Below, one piece after another: positions 42,412 through 54,126 of a stretch of 64,000 nucleotides of DNA. The position numbers and the translations under genes are program-made. Numbering within the stretch: the stretch's first letter is position 1; every line of letters begins with the position of its first letter. The notes beneath the pieces are model-generated. The model was not told where the DNA came from. It ran no database searches and was given only the letters and a program-made list of their open reading frames with translations. Origin of the DNA: Bifidobacterium saguinibicoloris (GTDB taxonomy: Bacteria; Actinomycetota; Actinomycetes; Actinomycetales; Bifidobacteriaceae); contig NZ_JAHBBF010000011.1 in the NCBI RefSeq assembly GCF_019331725.1, positions 40,710 through 104,709 of the forward strand. The letters run 5' to 3'.

Positions 42412-43401
42412 ATGCGCAATACCACCAAGCTTTCCGTATTCCGTTCCGCAATGGCCGTCGCCTGTTCGCTGGCCATGTGCGTGACGCTCGCCGCGTGCGG
42501 CGGCGACTCCGGTTCGAAGGACACGAAGAAGTCGTCGTCCAGCTCCTCGCAGTCGTCCGATTCGTCCACGAAGATGGACGAGATGACCGGCGTGTCCGCG
42601 TCCGGCACGCTCGGTCAGAAGCCGTCGATCAAGCTCGCCACCACGCCGATGACCGTGCAGAACAACACGTACGCCGTGCTGCAGCAGGGCGACGGCGCCG
42701 TCATCAAGAAGGGCGACCGCATCTGCGCCCAGGGCGTGGCCGTGAACGTGAAGGACGGCAGCGAGCTGATGAGCTCCTGGGAGAAGAACACCCCGGACTG
42801 CTCGATCCAGCTCACCGACGCGAACCTCAAGCAGATCCCGCCGTACCAGAAGATGGTGGGCCTGAAGGTCAACTCGACGATCGCGTTCGGCGTGAACGAC
42901 GCGAACAGCAGCGGCACATCGTACGTCATCGCGTACACGCTGGTGTCGCGTTCCAGGGACCTGACGAAGGCCACCGGCGAGGTGGTCAAGGACGTGCCGG
43001 CGGACCTGCCGAAGGTGACGCGCGCGAAGAACGGCAAGCCGTCCATCGACATGAACGGGCAGAAGGCGGCGACGTCGCTGGTGGCGCAGACCCTGGTGAA
43101 GGGCACGGGCGCCGAGACCACGGACAAGAACACCGTGGTGGTCAAGTACACGGGCTGGCTGACGGACGGCACGCAGTTCGACTCCTCGTGGGACAAGAAC
43201 ACCACGATCGACGCGGACCTGTATTCGGGCGGCGACCACGGCGTGATCACCGGCTGGCAGGAGGGCCTCAAGGGCCAGACGGTGGGCTCGCAGGTGCTGC
43301 TCATCATCCCGCCGGACAAGGGCTACGGCTCCACGGCGCAGGGGTCGATCCCGGCGAACAGCACGCTGGTGTTCGTGGTGGATATCCTGGCCGCGTACTG
43401 A
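42412..43401 (+). CDS. FKBP-type peptidyl-prolyl isomerase lipoprotein
   Basis: A 329-residue exported foldase. The lipobox LAA-C gives lipidated C29, followed by a Ser/Lys/Asp-rich tether. Residues about 60-190 form a divergent domain that looks like a degenerate first PPIase module. The C-terminal FKBP domain (about 225-329) has VVVKYTGWLTDGTQFDSSWD, GVITGWQEGLKGQTVGS and the closing IPANSTLVFVVDILA, all standard FKBP elements. It is divergent from the membrane-protein/lipoprotein pair with only 84 bp between start codons. A 23-bp hairpin terminator follows. Confidence 0.93.
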   Translation: MRNTTKLSVFRSAMAVACSLAMCVTLAACGGDSGSKDTKKSSSSSSQSSDSSTKMDEMTGVSASGTLGQKPSIKLATTPMTVQNNTYAVLQQGDGAVIKKGDRICAQGVAVNVKDGSELMSSWEKNTPDCSIQLTDANLKQIPPYQKMVGLKVNSTIAFGVNDANSSGTSYVIAYTLVSRSRDLTKATGEVVKDVPADLPKVTRAKNGKPSIDMNGQKAATSLVAQTLVKGTGAETTDKNTVVVKYTGWLTDGTQFDSSWDKNTTIDADLYSGGDHGVITGWQEGLKGQTVGSQVLLIIPPDKGYGSTAQGSIPANSTLVFVVDILAAY

Positions 43402-43428
43402 TCGGTACGTATGCGGTCACTGCGCCGC

Positions 43429-43477
43429 GATATACGAAAAGGGCGCCTCCCGTCGGGAGGCGCCCTTTTCGTATATC
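43429..43477. terminator. 23-bp stem bidirectional terminator (FKBP/nucS)
   Basis: 43429-43451 pairs perfectly with 43455-43477 around a GTC loop, with AAAA and TTTT flanks inside the stem. Two bases of the nucS stop codon (43476-43478) are part of the stem. Confidence 0.9.
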
Positions 43478-44234
43478 AAAACAGGCGCAGGGCGTCGTCT
43501 TCGGTACCCTTCATCTCCTCGTAGTCGAGGATGAGGCAGGTGAAGCCGCGGTCCTCGGCGAGGACGCGTGCCTGCGGAGTGATGGTCTGCGCGGCGAAGA
43601 TGCCGTGGACGGGGGCGAGGAGCGGGTCGCGGTTGAGGAGCTCACAGTATCGCGTGAGCTGTTCGACGCCGTCGATGCCGCCGTGGCGTTTGATTTCGAT
43701 GGCGACGTGTTCGCCTTCGGCGTTGACGGCCATGATGTCGACTGGGCCGATGGCGGTGGGGTATTCGCGGCGCACGAGCTTCGCGCCGTCGCCGATGCGT
43801 TCGATCTGTTCGGCGAGGTAGTGCTGGAGGTGGTCCTCCACGCCGTCCTTGACGAGGCCGGGATCCTGGCCGAGGTCGAAGGTCTGGTCGGAGTAGACGT
43901 GGGTGATGGTCACGTCGAGCACGTCGGAGGTCTTGTCGGCGGTGACGCGCAGGCGTTTGACGGGGCGCGGTTCGTCGGAGGCGTCGGAGGGGTCGGGGTC
44001 GCCGGACGACGACGTGGCGGCGTCATCGGCAACGGCATCGGACGCGGGGTCCAGGTCGGTCTCCCTGATGGTGCAGGGGGCGCTCATCCAGTTGAGCGGC
44101 TTGTACGAGCCGAGTTCGGAGAAGATAAGCAGGCTGTTGTCCGCCTTGACGAGCAGCACGCGCTTGGCGGGCGGCAGGGAGGCGTTGAGACGGCCGGAGT
44201 ACACGGCGGAGCAATCGGCGACGAGGATGCGCAT
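43476..44234 (-). CDS. nucS: Mismatch-specific endonuclease NucS
   Basis: NucS replaces MutS/MutL mismatch repair in many actinobacteria and archaea by cutting both strands at mismatches. The 252-residue protein has the N-terminal DNA-binding half (MRILVADCSAVYSGRL...) and the C-terminal RecB-like nuclease with GPVDIMAV, VAIEIKRHGG and the QLTRY helix, which carry the Asp, Glu-x-Lys catalytic set. A low-complexity acidic insertion (about residues 62-90) separates early strands. The start follows a TACAGT box by 8 nt, so the mRNA is leaderless. Its stop codon is embedded in the terminator stem shared with the FKBP gene. Confidence 0.93.
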   Translation of the reverse strand: MRILVADCSAVYSGRLNASLPPAKRVLLVKADNSLLIFSELGSYKPLNWMSAPCTIRETDLDPASDAVADDAATSSSGDPDPSDASDEPRPVKRLRVTADKTSDVLDVTITHVYSDQTFDLGQDPGLVKDGVEDHLQHYLAEQIERIGDGAKLVRREYPTAIGPVDIMAVNAEGEHVAIEIKRHGGIDGVEQLTRYCELLNRDPLLAPVHGIFAAQTITPQARVLAEDRGFTCLILDYEEMKGTEDDALRLF

Positions 44235-44242
44235 AGCGAGCC

Positions 44243-44248
44243 ACTGTA
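44243..44248 (-). promoter_or_regulatory. Leaderless -10 box of nucS
   Basis: TACAGT on the minus strand, 8 nt before ATG 44234. Confidence 0.5.
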
Positions 44249-44275
44249 CCGCATGCACTGCACCCGACGCATCTT

Positions 44276-44442
44276 CCGGGAATCCTTGCGCTGAACCAAC
44301 CCCAGCACAAGGAAACCCGGAAGCCCCGATCCACCTCCGGGAAACTTTGCACTGACTAACTCCCCGCGCAACAAATCCCGGACGGCATCCCAAACCCCCG
44401 GGAAACTTTGCGCTGAGGTATCCGCAGCACAACAATTCCCGG
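44276..44442 (+). repeat. Array B: three 45-bp palindromic units (nucS-atpC gap)
   Basis: Units at 44276-44320, 44337-44381 and 44398-44442 with two 16-bp spacers. Unit 1 pairs best (CCTTG with CAAGG, CTG with CAG inside the CCGGG/CCCGG arms). The array lies between the nucS promoter and the atp operon terminator. Confidence 0.9.
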
Positions 44443-44467
44443 ACAACGAGCCCCGCTCACATACGCG

Positions 44468-44502
44468 AGGACCCCGACCGCACCAAGTGCGATCGGGGTC
44501 CT
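44468..44502 (-). terminator. Terminator of the atp operon
   Basis: AGGACCCCGA pairs with TCGGGGTCCT (44468-44477 with 44493-44502), with an inner CGCAC/GTGCG helix, 14 bp after the atpC stop. Confidence 0.8.
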
Positions 44503-44516
44503 GACGATGCGAGAGG

Positions 44517-44812
44517 TCACTGCTCCGCGGAGGAGTACTGCACGTCGCGGCCGCGCTCGACGGCCACGGTGAGCTTGTTCGAATCGAAGGAGATGAATCC
44601 GTCGGTCACTTCGAACATGTGGCGGGCCTCATCGGGTTCAACCACGGTGACCGTGCCCTGCTTGATGACCGTGAGCACCGGCTCATGGTTCGGCAGGATG
44701 CCCATGCCGCCCTCATAGGCGGGGATGGTCACGCTCTTCGCCTCGCCGTGCCACACGGGGTGGTCGGCGGCGACGATGTTGACCTGCATCGTGGTCTTGT
44801 CCGATCCAGCCA

Positions 44813-44813
<1 letters not shown>
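44517..44813 (-). CDS. atpC: ATP synthase F1 epsilon subunit
   Basis: The 98-residue central-stalk subunit couples rotation and inhibits ATP hydrolysis. It shows the N-terminal beta-sandwich (MQVNIVAADHPVWHGEAKSV, GGMGILPNHEPVLTVI) and lacks most of the C-terminal helical hairpin seen in E. coli, a shortened form found in several anaerobic Gram-positives. Its ATG overlaps the atpD stop (TGATG). Last gene of the operon. Confidence 0.95.
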
Positions 44814-46309
<1,496 letters not shown>

Positions 46310-47230
46310 CTACTCTTCCTTCTTGTTCAGAGCATCGGCGCTGCCGATGATCTCGGTAAGTTCCTGCGTGATCGAGGCCTGACGCGAGGCGTTGAGCTTG
46401 CGGGTGAGGTCGTCGATCAGGTTGCGTGCGTTGTCGGTGGCCGTGTGCATCGCGTTCTGACGGCTCGCCGTCTCGGAGGCGGCGGCGGTCAGCAGGCATT
46501 CGTGGATGCGGGACTGGATGTACTTCGGCAGGATCGCGTCCAGCACCTCGTCGATGCTCGGCTCGAACGAGTACAGCGGCGGCATGTTCGCCGTGTCGAC
46601 CTGCTGGTCCGGATCCGGCACGGTGGCCGTGTTCCCCACGATCTCGACGGGCAGCATGCGCAGCACGCGCACCTTCTGCACGACCATGTTGATGAACTCG
46701 GTGTAGACGATGTAGAGCTCCGAGACCCCGCCCTGGTCCGCCGGCTTCATGTAGGCGTCCATCAGGGTGTTGGAGATGGTCTCGGCGATTTCCACGCCGG
46801 GCTGGTCGGTGTCGCCCTCCCACGTGGCCACGACGTCGCGGTTGCGGTACTTGTAGTACGTCGAGCCACGACGCCCGTACACGAACAGCTCCGGCTGCTT
46901 GCCGTCATCCTCGAGACGGGCGAGCAGCGCCTCGGTCTCGCGGATGATCGAAGAGGTGTACGGGCCGGCCATGCCACGATCCGAGGTGAGGGCGAGAACG
47001 GCCACACGCGGGTTGTTCTCGTCCTTCACCGCGATCGGATGCGTGATGTGGGTGTGCGCCACCAGCGCTTGCACGGCATCGAAAATCGCATCGGTGTACG
47101 GCTTCGCGTTCAAGGCGACGTCACGTGCCTTGGCGATGTGCGAAGACGCGATCATCTCCTGGGCGTTGAAGATCTTCTCCAACGACTCGGTGGAGTGGAT
47201 GCGTGATTTCAATGCGAGTTGCGAGCCCAT
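46310..47230 (-). CDS. atpG: ATP synthase F1 gamma subunit
   Basis: The 306-residue rotor shaft has the N-terminal helix MGSQLALKSRIHSTESLEKI, the central TSDRGMAGPYTSSI strand and the C-terminal coiled-coil segment ASRQNAMHTATDNARNLIDDL, the gamma signature region. It starts 3 bp after the atpA stop. Length is near the actinobacterial norm. Confidence 0.97.
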   Translation of the reverse strand: MGSQLALKSRIHSTESLEKIFNAQEMIASSHIAKARDVALNAKPYTDAIFDAVQALVAHTHITHPIAVKDENNPRVAVLALTSDRGMAGPYTSSIIRETEALLARLEDDGKQPELFVYGRRGSTYYKYRNRDVVATWEGDTDQPGVEIAETISNTLMDAYMKPADQGGVSELYIVYTEFINMVVQKVRVLRMLPVEIVGNTATVPDPDQQVDTANMPPLYSFEPSIDEVLDAILPKYIQSRIHECLLTAAASETASRQNAMHTATDNARNLIDDLTRKLNASRQASITQELTEIIGSADALNKKEE

Positions 47231-47233
47231 GGC

Positions 47234-48862
<1,629 letters not shown>

Positions 48863-48953
48863 GATCACTCCTTCATTGTTTTTTCTTGGGTTACCAAGTC
48901 TTGTCAGTCGGTCCTTGCGGCCCGCGCGGGGCGGGTCGGGACTTGTTGTGGGT

Positions 48954-49781
48954 TCAGGCGTCGGCGTTGACCGTGCGGTGCAGGTGCTGCAGCTGGGCGA
49001 CCACGGTGTTGTCCGTGACTTCGTCGCCGATCTGCACGCGCATGCCGCCGAGCACGCTCGGGTCGACCACCGAGTTGATGTGCACCGGGCGCCCGGCCTT
49101 CGCCGAGTAGATCTTCGTCAGTCGCTGGATCTGTTCCTTCGTCAACGGGCTGGCGGTGGTCACGGTGACCATCGATTCGCCCATGTGGCGCGAGAACTTG
49201 TTGATCAGCCACTGGATGGTCTCCAGGTAGCGGCGGCGACGCAGGTTGCAGGTCGCGTGTTCGGCGAGCCTCACCGTGATCGGGTCGAGGCCCTTGCCGT
49301 CGAACACCTCGTGGAACAGCTTCACGCGGGCTTCGCTCGGGGCCTGGTCGTCGTACAGCTTGGCGCGCACGACGGGCAGTCCCAGCAGGGCGGAGTGCAG
49401 CTCGGACAGTTCGATGGACACCTGCAGCGTGGCGTCGGTGACGTCCGCGTAGTACATCATGGCGTCCACGCCGAAGTCCTCCACCGCGTTGGCGATGTCC
49501 TTGGCGCGGGACCAGCGGCGGGAGACCAGGTCGGTCATGATCTCCATGGTCACCGGATGCTCGTTGCCCTGGAACAGCTCCTTGAGGACGGCGACCTTGT
49601 CGGCCACCGGCCTGGAGGGGTCGGTCAGGGCGCGTTCGAGCGCGAGGTTGCGGTCCAGCACGCCGGTGATCTTGAACAGCTCGTTGCCGATCCGCCACGC
49701 GTCCTTGCCGGAGTCGCGCAGCTTGGGGGCCAGCGAGTCACGCGACTCGCGGTCTGCGATGCGCGATGCCTCTCCTCGCAT
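48954..49781 (-). CDS. atpH: ATP synthase F1 delta subunit
   Basis: The peripheral-stalk cap, 275 residues here, is longer than the E. coli subunit (about 177) because of an N-terminal half typical of actinobacteria. The OSCP/delta C-terminal domain includes [19 protein letters not shown] and [21 protein letters not shown] lies 5 nt before ATG 49781; a GTG at 49787 overlaps it. It follows atpF by 40 bp. Confidence 0.96.
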   Translation of the reverse strand: MRGEASRIADRESRDSLAPKLRDSGKDAWRIGNELFKITGVLDRNLALERALTDPSRPVADKVAVLKELFQGNEHPVTMEIMTDLVSRRWSRAKDIANAVEDFGVDAMMYYADVTDATLQVSIELSELHSALLGLPVVRAKLYDDQAPSEARVKLFHEVFDGKGLDPITVRLAEHATCNLRRRRYLETIQWLINKFSRHMGESMVTVTTASPLTKEQIQRLTKIYSAKAGRPVHINSVVDPSVLGGMRVQIGDEVTDNTVVAQLQHLHRTVNADA

Positions 49782-49821
49782 GGTCACCTCCCTTTCTGCT
49801 TACGGTTGACGGCGTCCGCCA

Positions 49822-50316
49822 TCACTGCTTGTCCAGCTCGTCGAGCATCGAGTCGATCATCGACGACTGCACGTCCTTCTCCTGGAGCTTCGCGCCCAGG
49901 ATCTTGCCGGCCAGAGCGGTGGCCAGCGTGCCGACCTCGCCCTTCAGGGAGACCAGGGCCTGCTGCTGCTGCGATTCGATGGAACGCTGCGCGTTGGCGG
50001 TGATCTGGGCCGCGTCGGATTCGGCGCGGGAACGGGCGTCGGCGATGATGTGCGAGGCTTCGGCGCGCGCGTCGTCGCGGATCTTGGCCGCTTCCACGCG
50101 GGCGGTGCTCAGCTGGGCCTCGTACTTGGCCTTGGCCTCGTCGGCGTCCTTCTGCGCCTGCTCCGCCTTCGCGATGCCGCCTTCGATCTTGGCGGCGCGC
50201 TCGTCGAACACGGCCTGGAACTTCGGCAGGAAGTACTTGTAGAAGAATGCGGCGACGATGACCAGGATGATCAGCGACCAGACGATGTCATACGTCTCGG
50301 GCAGAAACAGCTCCAT
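49822..50316 (-). CDS. atpF: ATP synthase F0 b subunit
   Basis: The 164-residue peripheral stalk subunit has an N-terminal membrane helix (about residues 12-30) followed by a long charged helix rich in Ala, Lys and Glu (AKAEQAQKDADEAKAKYEAQ) that dimerises as a coiled coil and binds delta. It lies between atpE and atpH. Confidence 0.96.
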   Translation of the reverse strand: MELFLPETYDIVWSLIILVIVAAFFYKYFLPKFQAVFDERAAKIEGGIAKAEQAQKDADEAKAKYEAQLSTARVEAAKIRDDARAEASHIIADARSRAESDAAQITANAQRSIESQQQQALVSLKGEVGTLATALAGKILGAKLQEKDVQSSMIDSMLDELDKQ

Positions 50317-50371
50317 ACCGTCTTCCTCCTTTCATTTCCCTTGGAAAGTCGTTGGTGTTCGGTGTCCCGAC

Positions 50372-51494
<1,123 letters not shown>

Positions 51495-51527
51495 TCGCTC
51501 CTCCTGCTTCTTGAAATCGACTGTCAG

Positions 51528-51533
51528 TCTATA
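51528..51533 (-). promoter_or_regulatory. Probable -10 box of the atp operon
   Basis: TATAGA on the minus strand, with a GGACAT-like -35 about 18 bp upstream, 33 nt before the atpB start. Confidence 0.4.
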
Positions 51534-52201
51534 CCCGGTGAAGGGGCGAATATGTCCGAAAGGTTACCGTCGCGCCCTGTATTCGGGCGGTGGCGTACGC
51601 CTCGTGCGCATCCGTTCGTTCCGCCGGTCCGCAGCCGTATGCGGGGAAGGTCCGTCCGATCCGAATGGCACCTCCCACGCATTCGGCTCCGAATGACTGA
51701 AGTGTGATTCTTGTCCTGCGTTCGGACAATTGCAAGCCCGCTCCCCGGCTTGCGGCGGGTCGCTCGGTATCCCGCCGTTTCGTTGGCATGACGCGGGTTT
51801 GCGGCTATGCGACATCCGATTCCGCGATGTCATATTTGGGTGCGGGAGGCGCGCTCCGTCCGTCCGACGCGGCCGCGACGGAAGCGGCGTCGTTCCGCCG
51901 TGCGACGTCCTGCGACGACGTGCGTCCGTCGGCGTTCCGGACGGTGGCGTCGAAGGCCCTCCCACCGGAAACGACGCGTCCACGATACGGACGTCTTTCG
52001 GTCCGATTGGCGGACGCGACATGGTCCGTCAGTCGGACGCCTCACCATCGGACGCCGCGTCATCGGACGCCGCGCCATCGGACGCGACGGATGTCAGACG
52101 GAATCGGACGGAACGGAATCGGCCCGTCGCCCCATCGGACGACGCACCATCGGACGACGCACCATCGGACGACGCGACGGGACGCAACGCGACGCGACGC
52201 G
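51534..52201. other. Gene-free interval between atpB and metA
   Basis: About 670 bases. The right part (52020-52200), just after the metA stop, holds repeats; the rest (51540-52020) has only frame-shadow ORFs with no recognisable motif. It must contain the distal part of the atp promoter region and the metA 3' end. No strong hairpin terminator was found for metA, unusual for this window. Confidence 0.4.
52036..52179. repeat. CATCGGACG tandem repeats downstream of metA
   Basis: Two clusters of 15-bp units: CATCGGACGCCGCGY three times (about 52043-52085) and CATCGGACGACGCAC three times (about 52135-52179), separated by a GAATCGGACGGAACGG stretch. They are simple-sequence derived and lie within 170 bp of the metA stop. 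Confidence 0.7.
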
Positions 52202-53236
52202 TCAGCCGCGGATCACGCCGTACCCGTCGTGCACGAACGGCGCGAACCCGTCGCGACGCGGCGAACCCGGCACATGACGGATCGAACGGTCGGTGCCCAG
52301 ACGCTTCTCCGCACGCAGACGCGGCACCTCCGTCAGGTCGTACGGCGTGGTCTGGTACACCCAATTCAGCCAGTTGCGCCACAGCAGGTTCGCATGGGCG
52401 CGCCACGCGAACAACGGCTCGAGCGAGGGGTCGTCATGCGGGAAATAGTTCACCGGGAACGGCACGTTGTCGAGCCCCTTCTTCATGTCGCGCTCGTACT
52501 CCTCGGCGAGGGTGTACTTGCCGTACTCCCAATGGCCGAGCGCGAACACCTCGGAGAAATCGCGCGTGGCGATGAGGCCGGGGCCGGACTGCGGTCCCCA
52601 CGTGAGGATCTGCAGGTCCGGATCGGCGCGCACATCGTCCTCGTCCACGCCGGCCAGACGCGAATGCGGCTGGAGGGCGATCTCGTCGAAACCGTTCGTC
52701 AGGAAACAGTACTCGTCCTGCAGATACTGCGGGAAGACGCCGAACACCTTCTCCGCGTAGTCGACCTTGCGCACGCCGTAACGGTAGTTGAGCGCGCCCA
52801 TCGCGCCCCAGCAGAGGTACATCGTGGAGAACACGTGGGTGGAGGCCCAGTCGAGGATCGTCTTGAACTCGTCCCAGTAGTCGACCTGTTCGAACGGCAG
52901 ATGCTCCACGGGCGCGCCGGTCACGACGAAGCCGTCGTAGTAGTTGTCCTTGAACGCGTCGAGCGTCTCATAGAACTTGACCAGATGGTCGTGGCTGACA
53001 TGCGTGGCCTCATGAGTGGAGGTCTTCATGAAATCGACCTCGACCTGCAGCGGACTCTTCGAGATGAGGCGCAGCAGCTGCGTCTCGGTCTCGATCTTCT
53101 TGGGCATGAGGTTCAGGATCACCAGTCTGAGCGGACGGACGCGCTGACGCTCCGCCTCTGGCTTCTCGAGCGCGAAGATGCGCTCCGAGTCGAGTATGGC
53201 TCTGGCCGGAAGGCCGCTGGGAATCTTGATAGGCAT
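52202..53236 (-). CDS. metA: Homoserine O-acetyltransferase (MetA family)
   Basis: Acylates homoserine in methionine synthesis. The 344-residue protein starts MPIKIPSGLPARAILDSE and has the catalytic cysteine in YLCWGAMGALNYRYG and the ALGHWEYGKYTL histidine/glutamate region. The specificity loop reads TGAPVEHLPFEQVDYW: a glutamate after GAPV is the residue that in characterised MetA enzymes selects acetyl-CoA, whereas E. coli-type succinyltransferases have glycine, so an O-acetyltransferase is predicted. The C-terminus is about 40 residues longer than in E. coli. The start follows a CATAAT box by 7 nt (leaderless). Confidence 0.93.
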   Translation of the reverse strand: MPIKIPSGLPARAILDSERIFALEKPEAERQRVRPLRLVILNLMPKKIETETQLLRLISKSPLQVEVDFMKTSTHEATHVSHDHLVKFYETLDAFKDNYYDGFVVTGAPVEHLPFEQVDYWDEFKTILDWASTHVFSTMYLCWGAMGALNYRYGVRKVDYAEKVFGVFPQYLQDEYCFLTNGFDEIALQPHSRLAGVDEDDVRADPDLQILTWGPQSGPGLIATRDFSEVFALGHWEYGKYTLAEEYERDMKKGLDNVPFPVNYFPHDDPSLEPLFAWRAHANLLWRNWLNWVYQTTPYDLTEVPRLRAEKRLGTDRSIRHVPGSPRRDGFAPFVHDGYGVIRG

Positions 53237-53243
53237 GCATCCA

Positions 53244-53249
53244 ATTATG
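53244..53249 (-). promoter_or_regulatory. Leaderless -10 box of metA
   Basis: CATAAT on the minus strand, 7 nt before ATG 53236. Confidence 0.5.
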
Positions 53250-53381
53250 GACGCAACGCGGATATGCCGCACGCCGTCCTCCGCGCCGCCGCCATACCGT
53301 CTGCTTATGGCCGGTTGAAACGGCGGTCGGGCGGCTGCCGGGCGACTACCAGGCGGCGACCGGCCGGGACGATTCCCGTTC

Positions 53382-53752
53382 CCGGGAATTGTTGCGCCAA
53401 GGCTCAATCAGCGCAAGAAATCCCGGAACCATCACCCAACCTCCGGGAATTCCACGGGAATCTCCGGGAATAATTGCACTGAGAGATTCCCAGCACAACA
53501 AAACCCGGAATCCAACGACACCACCCGGGAATCCTTGCACTCAGCACCACCCAGCACAAGGAATCCCGGAACCACCAACCCTCCTCCGGGAATAGTTGCA
53601 CTGAGAGATTCCCAGCACAACAAAACCCGGAATCCAACGACACCACCCGGGAATCCTTGCACTGAGCACTAGTCACCACAACAAATCCCGGACGAAGCCA
53701 CCCGACCCCGGGAATCCTTGCACTGAGCACTGGCCACCACAACAAATCCCGG
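53382..53752 (+). repeat. Array C: six 45-bp palindromic units upstream of metA and tRNA-fMet
   Basis: Complete units at 53382, 53464, 53525, 53586, 53647 and 53708 (each 45 bp). Units 2-6 follow a strict 61-bp period (45 + 16). A truncated 21-bp copy (53443-53463) lies between units 1 and 2, and a decayed copy begins after 53757. Units 2 and 4 and their spacers are nearly identical, pointing to duplication of a two-unit block. Confidence 0.92.
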
Positions 53753-53796
53753 ACACCCCGGAAAACATTGCGACACGCCGATGACGCACCCAGGAA

Positions 53797-53824
53797 TTGA
53801 CAAATATCCGTTTGCCCCTATCTT
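53797..53824 (+). promoter_or_regulatory. Promoter of initiator tRNA
   Basis: A consensus TTGACA (53797-53802), 16 bp, then TATCTT (53819-53824), about 30 nt before the tRNA 5' end. Confidence 0.7.
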
Positions 53825-53852
53825 AGATAGAGCTGTCGCACAGACAAGCCGA

Positions 53853-53929
53853 CGCGGGGTGGAGCAGCTCGGTAGCTCGCTGGGCTCATAACCCAGAGGT
53901 CCATGGTTCAAATCCATGCCCCGCTACCA
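53853..53929 (+). tRNA. Initiator tRNA-fMet (CAT)
   Basis: A 77-nt tRNA with anticodon CAT. Initiator features are visible: a C1-T72 mismatch at the acceptor end and the three G-C pairs (GGG/CCC) in the anticodon stem (CTGGGCTCATAACCCAG). CCA is encoded. Confidence 0.95.
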
Positions 53930-53931
53930 AT

Positions 53932-53971
53932 CGAAAAACGCCAGGAATCGTTTGATTCCTGGCGTTTTTCG
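53932..53971 (+). terminator. Terminator of tRNA-fMet
   Basis: An 18-bp perfect stem (53932-53949 with 53954-53971), GTTT loop, ending in a TTTTTCGTTTT run. Confidence 0.92.
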
Positions 53972-54126
53972 TTTTCCGAGGCCACCGTGGCCGGGCCCCG
54001 TCCGGAGTTATAGGCCAGAATGTGTGTCTGTTTTGGCTTGCCAGGCCTTGGAATGATTGGTGTTTCATTGGTTTGAATGTGGATGCCGTGACTTTCGATG
54101 CCGGACGCAATCACCGGCGACGCGTC

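Noticed and set aside
53432..53745. Short minus-strand frames within array C encoding FPGG/LLCWESLSA-like repeats
   Set aside because: They are translations of the palindromic repeat with no ribosome sites; similar frames appear at every array.
53382..53752. CRISPR array (regular repeats and spacers)
   Set aside because: Spacers are 16 bp, partly repeated and similar to one another, repeats vary and are palindromic over 45 bp, the family recurs at two other loci, and there are no cas genes.
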